A stretch of DNA of 64,000 nt, taken from assembly GCF_014229095.1 (NCBI RefSeq), contig NZ_JAARZC010000001.1, positions 1,333,947 to 1,397,946 on the forward strand. The letters run 5' to 3'. Shown here one piece after another: positions 53,952-63,923 of this stretch. Each line of letters opens with the position of its first letter. Position 1 is the first letter of the stretch. Position numbers and translations under genes: made by a program. The notes under the pieces were generated by a model. The model was not told where the DNA came from. It worked only from the letters and a program-made list of their open reading frames with translations, and made no database searches. This DNA is from Listeria cossartiae subsp. cayugensis. GTDB taxonomy: Bacteria; Bacillota; Bacilli; Lactobacillales; Listeriaceae.

Positions 53952-55803
53952 ATTTAGAAACAATTTGAACTTGCTGTTTGTTTTGAACATATTTCGCAAG
54001 TTCTATCGATAAATCATAGCGTAAAAATGGCGTAATAATATAAATTCCTTGAAAATGCGCACAAATAGCATCCACTAACTCGCGAGCAATCGCCATCCCT
54101 TCCTCATTAGCATGACCGTGCTCTTCCGCCTCTCTCATTCGCTCCCGCACCTCATCCGTCAAACGAATACCAGGAACTTCATTATGCAGAAATTCCGCAT
54201 TCCGACTAGATAATAATGGCATAACCCCAATGAAAAGTGGCACATCAATGTTTGCTTTTTGCAAGGCTTCCTTTAATAAAACAGCTTTATTTACATCATA
54301 AATTGGCTGGGTAATAATATAATCGGCACCATATTCCACTTTTCGCTCAATTAATCGAACCGCTTTTTCTAAGTTCAGTACATTCGGATTAAAGGCTGCA
54401 CCAACATGAAATCGCGCTTTTTCTTTCAGCGACTTCCCAGTATAAGAAATCCCATCATTAAACTTTTTAATCAGCTGAACTAATTCCACTGATCTTAAAT
54501 CAAACACCGACGAAGCACCGGGAAAATCGCCTACTTTCGTTGGATCGCCAGTAATCGCCAGCACATCATGCAGTTCCAATTTATGGAATCCCATCACATG
54601 CGAGTGCATCCCAACCAAATTATGATCCCGCGTCGTCAAATGAATCAACGGTTTAATGCCATACTCATGCTTCAAAATCGACGCCAGCGCCATATTACTA
54701 ATCCGCGGTGTGGCAAGCGAATTATCCGAAATGGTAATTGCATCAACCCCCGCCTCATTAAGCGCTTTGGCCCCTTCAAAAAATTTCGCCGTATCAAAAG
54801 TCCGTGGCGGATCTAGTTCAACTAAAATCGTCAAGCGTTCCTTCACTTTATCAAGTAAACGTTCACCTGACTCCGCATCCTCCACTTCTTCTGGAACAAG
54901 CTCCAAAATCGGTCGAACTTCTTTTTCAAAAATTGGTTTCGTTGATTGTAATCCTTTACGTAAAGCGCGGATATGGTCTGGCGTCGTTCCACAACAACCA
55001 CCAATAATTCTAGCACCTTCTTGCCGGAAAACCTCCCCGTAATGAGCAAAATAATCCGTATCCGATTGATAAATCACTTTGCCTTCTTGCACTTCTGGCA
55101 AACTGGCATTCGGATAAACAGCCAAATAGGCCTTATCATAAAGAGGCACTGTCTCCAGAGCACGCGCCATGTGATACGGACCAAGCCGGCAATTGATACC
55201 AACGACATCCGCCCCAAGCGCAATCAATTCCTCTAGCGCATCTGGTAATTTCTGTCCATTTTGCAATATTCCCGGTTCATGCATCGAAACATTCGCAACC
55301 ACTGGTAAATCCGTTGTTTCTCGAAGAATTTTTAACACCGTTTTAAGTTCATCTAAATCATAGTACGTTTCGAGCAAAATTGCATCCACACCATCTAACA
55401 AAAAACAGTATAGCTGCTCCCTAAAACTACGCTTAATTTCTTCAAGTGGAGCCGCCGGAAGCCTTGCATCCACGGCTCCATTTATCCCGCCAATCGTGCC
55501 AAAAATATACGTCCCAGTCCCTCTAGCCGCTTCCTTCGCTAACCGAATTGCCGCTTGATTAATTCGCTTCACTTCATCCTCTAAACCATATCGCGCTAAT
55601 TTAATATAGTTGGCACCATACGTATTCGTTTGGATAATATCCGCCCCAGCACCAATATACGCTTTATGAATCGCGACAATATCTTCCGGATGTGACAAAT
55701 TCAGCTCTTCAATCGAACGATCCACCCCATAAGAATAAAGTAAAGTACCCATCGCGCCATCAGCAATTAATACTTTTTCACTTAAATCTTTTCTTAAGTT
55801 CAT
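53950..55803 (-). CDS. yitJ: Bifunctional homocysteine S-methyltransferase/methylenetetrahydrofolate reductase (YitJ-like)
   Basis: This 617-aa fusion has an N-terminal methyltransferase domain (LIADGAMGTLLYS, QTNTYGAN, zinc site GGCCGTTPDHI near residue 265) and a C-terminal MTHFR domain from about 330 (LVELDPPRTFDTAKF, LHDVLAITGDPTK, DYIITQPIYD). It makes 5-methyl-THF and can methylate homocysteine. As last gene of metE-metI-metC-yitJ it supplies the methyl donor to MetE. Overlaps metC by ATGA (55800-55803). Confidence 0.93.
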   Translation of the reverse strand: MNLRKDLSEKVLIADGAMGTLLYSYGVDRSIEELNLSHPEDIVAIHKAYIGAGADIIQTNTYGANYIKLARYGLEDEVKRINQAAIRLAKEAARGTGTYIFGTIGGINGAVDARLPAAPLEEIKRSFREQLYCFLLDGVDAILLETYYDLDELKTVLKILRETTDLPVVANVSMHEPGILQNGQKLPDALEELIALGADVVGINCRLGPYHMARALETVPLYDKAYLAVYPNASLPEVQEGKVIYQSDTDYFAHYGEVFRQEGARIIGGCCGTTPDHIRALRKGLQSTKPIFEKEVRPILELVPEEVEDAESGERLLDKVKERLTILVELDPPRTFDTAKFFEGAKALNEAGVDAITISDNSLATPRISNMALASILKHEYGIKPLIHLTTRDHNLVGMHSHVMGFHKLELHDVLAITGDPTKVGDFPGASSVFDLRSVELVQLIKKFNDGISYTGKSLKEKARFHVGAAFNPNVLNLEKAVRLIERKVEYGADYIITQPIYDVNKAVLLKEALQKANIDVPLFIGVMPLLSSRNAEFLHNEVPGIRLTDEVRERMREAEEHGHANEEGMAIARELVDAICAHFQGIYIITPFLRYDLSIELAKYVQNKQQVQIVSK

Positions 55804-56972
55804 TTCACGACACTTCCTTTCTTAATGAATGAAAGTGCTTGTTTCAAATCAGCAATTAAATCATCGGCATCTTCTAAACCAGCTGAAAAACGTAATAATC
55901 CTGGTGTAATCCCTTGTGCCAAACGGTCCTCTTCCGGAACAGCCGCATGAGACATTTTCGCAGGATACGATAAAATACTCTCCACTGCTCCCAAACTCAC
56001 AGAAAATACCGGCAATTCCAAATGTGTTACAAGTTCCCGCACTGCTTCTTCACTGCCTAAATCAAACGATAAAACAGCCCCGCCGCTTGTTGCCTGTTCC
56101 ACTTGAATGTCATAACCCGCATGCGATGGCAACCCCGGATAATGCACCGCAACCACATCTGGTTCCGCATTTAAAAATAACGCAATTTTCTCCGCCGTCT
56201 CCGTTCCAGCCTTCATCCGCACCGAAAGTGTTTTTAGTCCGCGCAATAACAACCACGAATCCTGCACACCAAGAACTCCACCAGTCGAATTTTGCAAAAA
56301 ATATACCGCTTCGGCTAAACTAGGATTATTTGTAACAACTAGCCCCGCCAGAATATCACTATGCCCACCTAGAAACTTTGTCGCACTATGGATAACCAAG
56401 TCCGCACCTAGCTCTAACGGCTTTTGAATCAGCGGTGTTAAAAACGTATTATCAACAAACGTATAGCACCCATTCGCTTTCGCAAGTTTGGCCACCGTGC
56501 GAATATCCGTCACATGTAGCAGCGGATTAGACGGCGTTTCCAAATAAACCAATTTTGTATTTACCTGAAAAGCCTTCGCAACCTCGTCAATATTAGTCGT
56601 ATCAACAAACGTATGCGTAATCCCAAAACGCGGCAACACTTGCTCCACTAAACGAAACGTCCCACCATACACATCTTTCGCAATAATAAAATGATCCCCT
56701 TTTGAAAGGGTAAAAAGCGCCGCAGAAACAGCCGCCATCCCACTTGCAAAAGCAAAACCAGCCGTTCCGCCTTCCAGTTCCGCAATCGCCTGTTCCACTT
56801 TTTCTCTGGTTGGGTTCCCGCTTCTCGCATAATCATAGGCATGGTAATTATCAAAGTCATGCTGGTGAAAAGTAGATGATAAATGAATCGGCGTATTTAG
56901 CGCACCGGTTTCTTTATCAATCCCTAAACTCGCTTTAATCACAGCCGTATCTTGCGCATATTCTTTAGCCAC
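55800..56972 (-). CDS. metC: Cystathionine beta-lyase, PLP-dependent
   Basis: This 390-aa enzyme of the Cys/Met metabolism family has the PLP lysine in HSATKFLGGHSD, YARSGNPTR, and FVDNTFLTPLIQKPLELGAD. It cleaves cystathionine to homocysteine. It is a tandem relative of metI, which overlaps it by 8 bases (56965-56972). Assignment of MetC versus MetI follows the usual Listeria/Bacillus gene order and is not certain from motifs alone. Confidence 0.87.
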   Translation of the reverse strand: MAKEYAQDTAVIKASLGIDKETGALNTPIHLSSTFHQHDFDNYHAYDYARSGNPTREKVEQAIAELEGGTAGFAFASGMAAVSAALFTLSKGDHFIIAKDVYGGTFRLVEQVLPRFGITHTFVDTTNIDEVAKAFQVNTKLVYLETPSNPLLHVTDIRTVAKLAKANGCYTFVDNTFLTPLIQKPLELGADLVIHSATKFLGGHSDILAGLVVTNNPSLAEAVYFLQNSTGGVLGVQDSWLLLRGLKTLSVRMKAGTETAEKIALFLNAEPDVVAVHYPGLPSHAGYDIQVEQATSGGAVLSFDLGSEEAVRELVTHLELPVFSVSLGAVESILSYPAKMSHAAVPEEDRLAQGITPGLLRFSAGLEDADDLIADLKQALSFIKKGSVVK

Positions 56973-58089
56973 GAGCGGTCACCCCTTCCAAAACCGTATC
57001 AAGCGCCTTAGCCAAGTCAGCAATTAAATCCTCACTCGCTTCAATCCCAACCGAAATACGCAACAATTTATCCGTCAGCCCATAAGAATTTCGTAACTCC
57101 ACCGGAATATCCGCATGCGTTTGCGTCGTCGGATAAGTAATCAAACTCTCCACCCCGCCTAAACTTTCCGCAAAAGTAAACAATTCCAGCTCTTTCAAAA
57201 GTGGCGATACGAGCGCCGCATCTTGAATAAAGAAACTAATCATCCCCCCGCGTCCCGGATAGCGCACTTCCTCCACCAGCTCATGCTCTTCCAAAAACGC
57301 CGCGATTTTCTGCGCATTCGCTTGATGCTGTCTCACACGTAAAACCAGCGTCTTCAGTCCACGAATCAATAACCAACTATCAAATGGCGATAGCACCGTC
57401 CCCGTCGCATTCAACTGCTCAAAAAAGAATTTTCCAAGCTGTGCCTCTTTCACAATAACCGCCCCGGCCAGCACATCATTATGCCCACCAAGATACTTCG
57501 TCGCACTATGGATGACAATATCCGCACCTAACGTTAAAGGTTGCTGTAAAACCGGCGTATAAAATGTATTATCCACAATCACAAGCAAATCATGCCCATG
57601 TGCCCATTTCGCAACAGCCGCAATATCCGTTTCCTGCATTAAAGGATTCGTCGGCGTCTCAATAAAAATCGCCTTCGTTTCTGGACGAATCAATTTTTCC
57701 AAAGCAGCAATCTCCGCCCCGTCCCAATAAGAAAATCCAATCTGATATTGCGCACCAAACTGTTCAAAATATCTAAAAGTCCCCCCGTACAAATCCTGCG
57801 AGCTAATAATATGTTCGCCGGTTTTAAAAAGCTGAAAAACGAGTTGAATCGCACTCATCCCCGAACTCGTTGCAAAAGCATGCGTTCCATTTTCGAGTTC
57901 CGCGAGTGCTTCTTGCAAAGCATCTCTCGTCGGATTTCCAGTTCTAGTATAATCATACCCCGTTGATACTCCAAGATCGGCATGCTGGTAAGCTGTAGAG
58001 AAGTAGACTGGCATATTGACAGCACCCGTTCTTTCACATTTTCTATTTCCAATTTGCGCTGCTATCGTCTCTTGTTTCAGCTTTGCCAT
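56965..58089 (-). CDS. metI: Cystathionine gamma-synthase/O-acetylhomoserine thiolyase
   Basis: This 374-aa PLP enzyme has YTRTGNPTRDALQ, SSGMSAIQLVF, PLP lysine in HSATKYLGGHND and SLGGVESLITYP. It makes cystathionine, or homocysteine directly, from an activated homoserine. It lies 21 bases after metE in the SAM-riboswitch operon. RBS GGAGAGG precedes the ATG. Confidence 0.88.
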   Translation of the reverse strand: MAKLKQETIAAQIGNRKCERTGAVNMPVYFSTAYQHADLGVSTGYDYTRTGNPTRDALQEALAELENGTHAFATSSGMSAIQLVFQLFKTGEHIISSQDLYGGTFRYFEQFGAQYQIGFSYWDGAEIAALEKLIRPETKAIFIETPTNPLMQETDIAAVAKWAHGHDLLVIVDNTFYTPVLQQPLTLGADIVIHSATKYLGGHNDVLAGAVIVKEAQLGKFFFEQLNATGTVLSPFDSWLLIRGLKTLVLRVRQHQANAQKIAAFLEEHELVEEVRYPGRGGMISFFIQDAALVSPLLKELELFTFAESLGGVESLITYPTTQTHADIPVELRNSYGLTDKLLRISVGIEASEDLIADLAKALDTVLEGVTARG

Positions 58090-58110
58090 AATTACCTCTC
58101 CTCCATTCCT

Positions 58111-60408
58111 TTATTTCTCTAATACTTGATATTCCGCACGAACTTCTTTAGTCGCTTTAATCATATCTTGCAGCGCCGCAATCGTTTCAGGCTCTTTCCG
58201 CGTTTTCAACCCACAATCCGGATTAATCCAAAACTGTTTCGCATCAATTGCTCGTAACGCCCGGCGAATATTATCTTGAATTTCTGATACAGTCGGAACA
58301 CGCGGACTATGAATATCATAAACTCCAAGGCCAATCTCCTTATCATACGTCACTTCTTCAAATGTCGAAATAATCTCCCCGTGGCTTCTTGACGTTTCAA
58401 TCGAAATAACATCCGCATCCAAAGCACTAATCGTATCAATAATATCGTCAAAATCCGAATAACACATATGCGTATGAATTTGCGTATCATTTTGCACTGA
58501 AGCAGTCGTTAATTTAAACGAATAAACCGCATCATTTAAATATTTTTCCCATCTAGCTTGTTTCAGCGGCAAACCTTCACGTAAAGCCGGCTCATCGACT
58601 TGAATCACTTTAATACCATTACGTTCTAAGGCTTCTACCTCTTTACGAAGTGCGAGTCCAACTTGATTCGCTACAACACTTTCAGGAACATCATCACGAA
58701 CAAAACTCCAATTGATAATAGTGACTGGCGCAGTAAGCATTCCCTTGACCGGACGTTTCGTTAACGACTGGGCATAGACACTTTCTTTCACGGTAATTTC
58801 TTCTGTAAAAGCAACATCTCCATAGATAAGTGGCGGACGAACTGCTCTCGAACCATATGATTGCACCCAACCAAATTTTGTTGCTTGAAATCCAGCCAAT
58901 TTTTGCCCGAAATATTCTACCATGTCAGTCCGTTCAAATTCGCCGTGGACCAATACATCAATATCTAAATCCTCTTGAATTTTAATCCAGCGCGCCGTTT
59001 CCTTTTCAATAAAAGCATTATATTCCGCATCCGTAATATGACCTTTTAACCAATCAGCTCGCGTTTTCCGTACTTCCGGTGATTGTGGAAAACTTCCGAT
59101 TGTGGTCGTTGGGAAGAGCGGTAATTTCAACCAAGCATGTTGCAACTTAATCCGTTCCGCAAATGGTAACTCCCGGTCCACTCGTACATTTTTCAAATTA
59201 GCAATCGCTTCTTGAACTTCTAAATTATTTCGATGACTAGATTCATTGAGCGCCGTCACTGCAGCACGAGATTCTGCTAGTTCAGCGGCTACACTTTCCG
59301 CACCATCCGTCAAAGCCTTTGTCAAAATAGCAATCTCGTCTAATTTCTGATCAGCAAACGATAAACCACCAAGAATTACTTCATCCAAATCTGGCTCACT
59401 TAGCTTCGTTACTGGCACGTGCAGCAAGGAGTTCGAAGGTTGAACAATCAATTTCCCATCCGCCACATAATCCGCAATATCAGTAAGTAGCGAAAGTTTT
59501 GCATCCAAGTCACTCCGCCAAACATTACGACCATCAATCACACCAGCCGCTAAATATTTATCTTCCGGGAACCCATGAGCCTTCAACGCTTTGAGCGAAT
59601 CGCCATGATCATGAACAAAATCAATTCCAATCGCCGCTACTGGTAAATTAACAACCTCTTCATAATAATCCAAACTTTCAAAATAAGTTTGTAACTCGAT
59701 TTTCAAATTAGGTACCGCGGTTTGAAACGCCTGATACACTTTTTCAAATAACTTAATTTCTGATTTATCAAAGCTAGTTGCCAGATAAGGTTCATCAATT
59801 TGCACCCACTTAGCACCAGCCCCCTCAAGCTCTTTCAGAATTTCCACATACGCCGGAATAAATTTATCTAATAACGCTTCAAAATTTTCTGCATCGTTCC
59901 CTTTTCCAAGTTTTAAGTACGTAACAGGCCCAACAAGCACTGGCTTTCCTTCAATACCAAGCTCTTTCTTCGCTTCTTCGTAATAATAAAGCGCCCGATT
60001 ATCCAACACTTTCGGATCCGCATCAGCCAGTTCAGGAACAATATAGTGATAGTTAGTATTGAACCATTTAGTCATTTCAGAAGCAACCGCATCACTTTTA
60101 CCACGTGCAATATCAAAATATGTATTTAGCGAAACTTTCCCACCATCATGCTGAAAACGTTTTGGAATAATCCCAAATGTCACACTCGTATCAAGTACTT
60201 GATCATAAAAACTAAAATCACCAACCGGAATCAAATCAATCCCTTTGTCTTGTTGCTTTTTCAACGCATGCAATCGTAGAGCCTTCGTTTCAGTCAACAA
60301 TTCCTCTTCCGAAATCGTACCGTTCCAGAATTTTTCTAGTGCACGTTTCCATTCACGTTTCTCCCCAAGTCTCGGATACCCCAAGTTTGAACTAATCGCC
60401 TTTACCAT
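58111..60408 (-). CDS. metE: Cobalamin-independent methionine synthase
   Basis: This 765-aa enzyme transfers methyl from 5-methyl-THF-polyglutamate to homocysteine. N-terminal [32 protein letters not shown] and the zinc ligands HTHMCYSDF and NPDCGLKTR are all present. I place the start at the ATG at 60408 ([13 protein letters not shown]) with AAGGTG upstream; the longer frame begins inside the riboswitch terminator. It is the first gene of the met operon. Confidence 0.97.
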   Translation of the reverse strand: MVKAISSNLGYPRLGEKREWKRALEKFWNGTISEEELLTETKALRLHALKKQQDKGIDLIPVGDFSFYDQVLDTSVTFGIIPKRFQHDGGKVSLNTYFDIARGKSDAVASEMTKWFNTNYHYIVPELADADPKVLDNRALYYYEEAKKELGIEGKPVLVGPVTYLKLGKGNDAENFEALLDKFIPAYVEILKELEGAGAKWVQIDEPYLATSFDKSEIKLFEKVYQAFQTAVPNLKIELQTYFESLDYYEEVVNLPVAAIGIDFVHDHGDSLKALKAHGFPEDKYLAAGVIDGRNVWRSDLDAKLSLLTDIADYVADGKLIVQPSNSLLHVPVTKLSEPDLDEVILGGLSFADQKLDEIAILTKALTDGAESVAAELAESRAAVTALNESSHRNNLEVQEAIANLKNVRVDRELPFAERIKLQHAWLKLPLFPTTTIGSFPQSPEVRKTRADWLKGHITDAEYNAFIEKETARWIKIQEDLDIDVLVHGEFERTDMVEYFGQKLAGFQATKFGWVQSYGSRAVRPPLIYGDVAFTEEITVKESVYAQSLTKRPVKGMLTAPVTIINWSFVRDDVPESVVANQVGLALRKEVEALERNGIKVIQVDEPALREGLPLKQARWEKYLNDAVYSFKLTTASVQNDTQIHTHMCYSDFDDIIDTISALDADVISIETSRSHGEIISTFEEVTYDKEIGLGVYDIHSPRVPTVSEIQDNIRRALRAIDAKQFWINPDCGLKTRKEPETIAALQDMIKATKEVRAEYQVLEK

Positions 60409-60442
60409 ACCTATCACCTTATCCTCTCGATTTTTTGCCAAT

Positions 60443-60622
60443 AAAAAACCTCCCTAGAGAACTAGAGAGGTTTGGAAGTTTCGATACACAAATACACTGA
60501 AACTTTTTAAGTCTCTCTTATCTCTCGAAGCATCACACTTCGCAGGATTTAGCACCTTTTCAACGTATTGAAAGGTTGCCGGGTTTCAACGGGCCAGTCC
60601 CTCTACCACTCATTATAAGAGC
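60443..60622 (-). promoter_or_regulatory. SAM-I (S-box) riboswitch of the metE operon
   Basis: The minus strand shows P1 CTCTTAT/ATAAGAG, then GGTAGAGGGACTGGCCC, GAAACCCGGCAACC and AGGTGCTAAATCC. The terminator AAACCTCTCTAG...CTAGGGAGGTTT with T6 ends at 60443, just before metE. Confidence 0.96.
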
Positions 60623-60664
60623 AATTTATTTAGTTTTTTTAATCACTTAAATTGGATTGAAATC

Positions 60665-60694
60665 ATCATACCACTTGCACCTAAAAACTGTCAA
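60665..60694 (-). promoter_or_regulatory. Promoter of the metE operon
   Basis: -35 TTGACA (60689-60694), 18-base spacer, -10 TATGAT (60665-60670). Confidence 0.85.
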
Positions 60695-60697
60695 TCA

Positions 60698-61873
60698 TTA
60701 AATTTCCATTTTCTTTTCTAAAGCATCTTTCCGTGCTCCAAAAGCTAACAACAAACAGCCTAAAACAAGCATTCCTGCCACCACAAAATAAAATATTTGA
60801 TTTCCAAAAATCCCAATCATCATTCCAGTCGCACTCGGCCCAATAATGCTCCCCAAGCTAAAGCACATACCAACCAAAATATTCCCAGCCGGAAGCAGTT
60901 CCAGCGGCGTCAAATCAGTCATGTAAGACAACCCCAGCGAGTAAAGCGACCCCAGTAATATCCCCAAAACAAAGAAGAAAATCACATAAAAAACAGGCAG
61001 CTTAACAAAAGCAGTCAACACAAAAACAACCGCCCCTGCTCCGGTCAAAAGCGGCAACACTTTTCCACGCCCAAATTTATCACTAACAATCCCAATTGGC
61101 ACTTGAAAAATAATCGTTCCCACCGAAAAAGAAGAAATTATCATTGCTATCATCATCGTATCGAGTCCATCACGAAGCCCCACAACCGGAAACGTCGCAT
61201 TCAACCCCGTCTCCAAAATTCCATACAAAAACGGCGGGATCATCGCGACCCAAGCTAATTTAAAAACATCTGAAAAGCGCTTTAAACTCCCCCAAAAAGA
61301 AATTTTCCGAATAACCGCCTTTTCTCCAACAAAATCATTTCGAATAAACCAAACTAGCCCCCAAGCAATCAACACTAAAATCCCAGATAAAAAGAACGGT
61401 AAGTTAGCATTTATTTCTGCCAAATTGACAAGTTGCGGTCCAATCGCAAATCCAAGTGAGAAAAACAAACCATAGATAGCCATATTCCGGCCACGCTTAC
61501 TTGCATCACTCATAGCACCAATCCAAGTTTGCGACGAAAAATGCAACATATGATCTCCCACGCCAATAAGCAACCGTAATATAAACCAAAAATACAAATT
61601 AAACCAAATAGGAAAAGCCAAAATCGCAACCGCAACTAGCCCTCCCCCAACTAAAATAATCGGCTTATAACCATATTTATGAAGTGGCGCCTCAATAAAC
61701 GGAGAAATAAGTAACACCCCTAAATAGATACCAGTAGCATGAAATCCATTAATCCCAGCACTAATACCATTCTCCTCCAATATTATCGCAATCAGCGGCA
61801 ATAACACTCCTTGTGACAGCCCTGAAATCGCCACAACCATCGTCAAAATCCAAAACTTCCCTTTTGATCCCAT
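60698..61873 (-). CDS. Major facilitator superfamily transporter
   Basis: This 391-aa protein has 11-12 hydrophobic segments. It shows the MFS loop motif VSDKFGRGKVLPLL between segments 8 and 9 and GAMSDASKRGRNMAIYG between 4 and 5. It looks like a drug or metabolite exporter of the YttB/CynX-like classes, but the substrate cannot be given. The start is the ATG at 61873 with GGGAGG 7 bases upstream; a TTG at 61888 would lie on that site. It stands between the met promoter and the tRNA cluster. Confidence 0.9.
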   Translation of the reverse strand: MGSKGKFWILTMVVAISGLSQGVLLPLIAIILEENGISAGINGFHATGIYLGVLLISPFIEAPLHKYGYKPIILVGGGLVAVAILAFPIWFNLYFWFILRLLIGVGDHMLHFSSQTWIGAMSDASKRGRNMAIYGLFFSLGFAIGPQLVNLAEINANLPFFLSGILVLIAWGLVWFIRNDFVGEKAVIRKISFWGSLKRFSDVFKLAWVAMIPPFLYGILETGLNATFPVVGLRDGLDTMMIAMIISSFSVGTIIFQVPIGIVSDKFGRGKVLPLLTGAGAVVFVLTAFVKLPVFYVIFFFVLGILLGSLYSLGLSYMTDLTPLELLPAGNILVGMCFSLGSIIGPSATGMMIGIFGNQIFYFVVAGMLVLGCLLLAFGARKDALEKKMEI

Positions 61874-61901
61874 TAAGCTACCTCCCAAAACATAGTAAAT
61901 A

Positions 61902-61934
61902 AAAAAACAATGTCATAATCGACATTGTTTTTTA
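61902..61934 (-). terminator. Terminator of the rRNA-tRNA operon
   Basis: Minus-strand AAAAAACAATGTC pairs with GACATTGTTTTTT around GATTAT, followed by T; directly after tRNA-Glu. Confidence 0.9.
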
Positions 61935-61937
61935 GGA

Positions 61938-62009
61938 TGACCCGTACGGGATTCGAACCCGTGTTACCGCCGTGAAAGGGCGGTGTCTTAACCGCTTGAC
62001 CAACGGGCC
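61938..62009 (-). tRNA. tRNA-Glu (UUC)
   Basis: Cloverleaf with anticodon TTC; acceptor GGCCCGT/ACGGGTC; CCA not encoded. Last gene of a 21-tRNA cluster. Confidence 0.97.
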
Positions 62010-62014
62010 ATATC

Positions 62015-62105
62015 TGGCGGAGAAGGAGGGATTTGAACCCTCGCGCCGCGCGAGCGACCTACACCCTTAGCAGGGGCGCCTCTTCAGCCACTTGAGTACT
62101 TCCCC
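62015..62105 (-). tRNA. tRNA-Ser (GCU)
   Basis: Long variable arm, anticodon GCT; acceptor GGGGAAG/CTTCTCC; discriminator G and encoded CCA. Confidence 0.97.
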
Positions 62106-62139
62106 AGATATAAAAATTCTATTCTCATTAAAAGAATAA

Positions 62140-62212
62140 CTCCACAGGCAGGACTCGAACCTGCGACCGATCGGTTAACAGCCGATTGCTCTACCAACTG
62201 AGCTACTGTGGA
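62140..62212 (-). tRNA. tRNA-Asn (GUU)
   Basis: Anticodon GTT; acceptor TCCACAG/CTGTGGA; CCA not encoded. Confidence 0.97.
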
Positions 62213-62218
62213 ATAAAA

Positions 62219-62292
<74 letters not shown>

Positions 62293-62316
62293 TCAGTAAA
62301 ACTATTTATGGTAAAA

Positions 62317-62387
62317 AGCGGGTGATGGGAATCGAACCCACGACAACAGCTTGGAAGGCTGTAGTTTTACCACTAAACTACACCCGC
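62317..62387 (-). tRNA. tRNA-Gly (UCC)
   Basis: Anticodon TCC; acceptor GCGGGTG/CACCCGC; discriminator T; CCA not encoded. Confidence 0.97.
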
Positions 62388-62411
62388 ATAATATAATTAT
62401 AAAAAACAAAG

Positions 62412-62485
62412 GGCGGATAATGGGAATCGAACCCACGAATGCCTGAACCACAATCAGGTGCGTTAACCACTTCGCCATATCCGCC
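62412..62485 (-). tRNA. tRNA-His (GUG)
   Basis: Anticodon GTG; eight-pair acceptor with the encoded G-1 opposite C73, typical of tRNA-His; CCA not encoded. Confidence 0.97.
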
Positions 62486-62512
62486 ATAAGGCAAAAATGT
62501 TTAAAAAAAGAA

Positions 62513-62585
62513 TGGCTTGGGACAGAATCGAACTGCCGACACCTTGAGCTTCAATCAAGTGCTCTACCAACTGAGCTACCAAGCC
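62513..62585 (-). tRNA. tRNA-Phe (GAA)
   Basis: Anticodon loop TTGAAGC (GAA); acceptor GGCTTGG/CCAAGCC; CCA not encoded. Confidence 0.97.
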
Positions 62586-62589
62586 ATAA

Positions 62590-62665
62590 TGGCGGTCCCG
62601 ACGGGATTTGAACCCGCGATCTCCTGCGTGACAGGCAGGCATGTTAACCCCTACACCACGGAACC
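62590..62665 (-). tRNA. tRNA-Asp (GUC)
   Basis: Anticodon GTC; acceptor GGTTCCG/CGGGACC; discriminator G and encoded CCA. Confidence 0.97.
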
Positions 62666-62669
62666 ACTA

Positions 62670-62743
<74 letters not shown>

Positions 62744-62786
62744 ACAATAATATTAAATTTTAGTCCACATATCACAAGTGAAAAAA

Positions 62787-62876
62787 CGGAGGAAGAGGGA
62801 TTCGAACCCCCGCGCGGTATTACCCGCCTGTCGGTTTTCAAGACCGATCCCTTCAGCCAGACTTGGGTATTCCTCC
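62787..62876 (-). tRNA. tRNA-Ser (UGA)
   Basis: Long variable arm, anticodon TGA; acceptor GGAGGAA/TTCCTCC; discriminator G; CCA not encoded. Confidence 0.97.
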
Positions 62877-62898
62877 ATGATAATAATAAAGTGACAAG

Positions 62899-62972
62899 TG
62901 GACCTTGCAGGACTCGAACCTGCGACCGGACGGTTATGAGCCGTCTGCTCTAACCAACTGAGCTAAAGGTCC
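62899..62972 (-). tRNA. tRNA with CAU anticodon, probably tRNA-Ile2 (lysidine-modified)
   Basis: Anticodon CAT, acceptor GGACCTT/AAGGTCC. It resembles the minor tRNA-Ile(CAU) of Bacillus, whose C34 is modified by TilS, and its place in the cluster (between Met and Ser) agrees. Confidence 0.88.
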
Positions 62973-62983
62973 AAGATTGAAAA

Positions 62984-63057
62984 TAGCGGCGGAGGGAGTC
63001 GAACCCACGACCTTTCGGGTATGAACCGAACGCTCTAGCCAGCTGAGCTACGCCGCC
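62984..63057 (-). tRNA. Elongator tRNA-Met (CAU)
   Basis: Anticodon CAT; acceptor GGCGGCG/CGCCGCT with a terminal G-U pair; discriminator A; resembles Bacillus elongator tRNA-Met. CCA not encoded. Confidence 0.9.
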
Positions 63058-63107
63058 ATAATAATAAGGCTACCATTTTCTATTTATGTGGTTAAATGTG
63101 AAGCAAG

Positions 63108-63180
63108 TGGAGCCTAGCGGGATCGAACCGCTGACCTCCTGCGTGCAAAGCAGGCGCTCTCCCAGCTGAGCTAAGGCCCC
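63108..63180 (-). tRNA. tRNA-Ala (UGC)
   Basis: Anticodon TGC; acceptor GGGGCCT/AGGCTCC, which includes the G3-U70 pair read by AlaRS; CCA not encoded. Confidence 0.97.
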
Positions 63181-63197
63181 ATAATAAAATTAAACTA

Positions 63198-63271
63198 TCG
63201 GGAAGACAGGATTCGAACCTGCGACCCCTTGGTCCCAAACCAAGTGCTCTACCAAGCTGAGCTACTTCCCG
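63198..63271 (-). tRNA. tRNA-Pro (UGG)
   Basis: Anticodon TGG; acceptor CGGGAAG/CTTCCCG; CCA not encoded. Confidence 0.97.
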
Positions 63272-63281
63272 TTTAATAAAG

Positions 63282-63355
63282 TGCGCCCAAGAGGAGTCGA
63301 ACCTCTAACCGCTTGATTCGTAGTCAAGTACTCTATCCAGTTGAGCTATGGGCGC
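63282..63355 (-). tRNA. tRNA-Arg (ACG)
   Basis: Anticodon ACG (A34 to inosine expected); acceptor GCGCCCA/TGGGCGC; CCA not encoded. Confidence 0.97.
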
Positions 63356-63364
63356 AAAAATAAG

Positions 63365-63450
63365 TGCCGAGGACCGGAATCGAACCGGTACGGATATCAC
63401 TATCCGCAGGATTTTAAGTCCTGTGCGTCTGCCAGTTCCGCCACCCCGGC
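63365..63450 (-). tRNA. tRNA-Leu (UAA)
   Basis: Long variable arm, anticodon TAA; acceptor GCCGGGG/CCTCGGC; CCA not encoded. Confidence 0.97.
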
Positions 63451-63471
63451 ATATTGGAACTTTTGTAAACA

Positions 63472-63543
63472 AGCGGAAGACGGGGTTCGAACCCGCGACC
63501 CCCACCTTGGCAAGGTGATGTTCTACCACTGAACTACTTCCGC
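63472..63543 (-). tRNA. tRNA-Gly (GCC)
   Basis: Anticodon GCC; acceptor GCGGAAG/CTTCCGC; discriminator T; CCA not encoded. Confidence 0.97.
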
Positions 63544-63558
63544 ATATTGCATAATAAG

Positions 63559-63640
63559 TGCGGGTGAAGGGACTTGAACCCCCACGCCTCGCGGCGCCAG
63601 ATCCTAAATCTGGTGCGTCTGCCAATTCCGCCACACCCGC
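63559..63640 (-). tRNA. tRNA-Leu (UAG)
   Basis: Long variable arm, anticodon TAG; acceptor GCGGGTG/CACCCGC; CCA not encoded. Confidence 0.97.
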
Positions 63641-63646
63641 AAAAAG

Positions 63647-63719
63647 TGAGCCGTGCTGGGTTCGAACCAGCGACCCTCTGATTAAAAGTCAGATGCTCTA
63701 CCAACTGAGCTAACGGCTC
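63647..63719 (-). tRNA. tRNA-Lys (UUU)
   Basis: Anticodon TTT; acceptor GAGCCGT/ACGGCTC; CCA not encoded. Confidence 0.97.
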
Positions 63720-63758
63720 TCTACAATAATATATATACTATTATAAAGATAATATAAA

Positions 63759-63834
63759 TGGTGCCGGCTGCAAGAGTCGAACTCGCGACCTACTGATTAC
63801 AAATCAGTTGCTCTACCAACTGAGCTAAGCCGGC
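63759..63834 (-). tRNA. tRNA-Thr (UGU)
   Basis: Anticodon TGT; acceptor GCCGGCT/AGCCGGC; discriminator A and encoded CCA. Confidence 0.97.
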
Positions 63835-63842
63835 ATAAAAAA

Positions 63843-63915
63843 TGGAGGTTAACGGGATCGAACCGCTGACCCTCTGCTTGTAAGGCAGATGCTCTCCCAG
63901 CTGAGCTAAACCTCC
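63843..63915 (-). tRNA. tRNA-Val (UAC)
   Basis: Anticodon TAC; acceptor GGAGGTT/AACCTCC; CCA not encoded. First tRNA after 5S rRNA. Confidence 0.97.
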
Positions 63916-63923
63916 AGAAATAC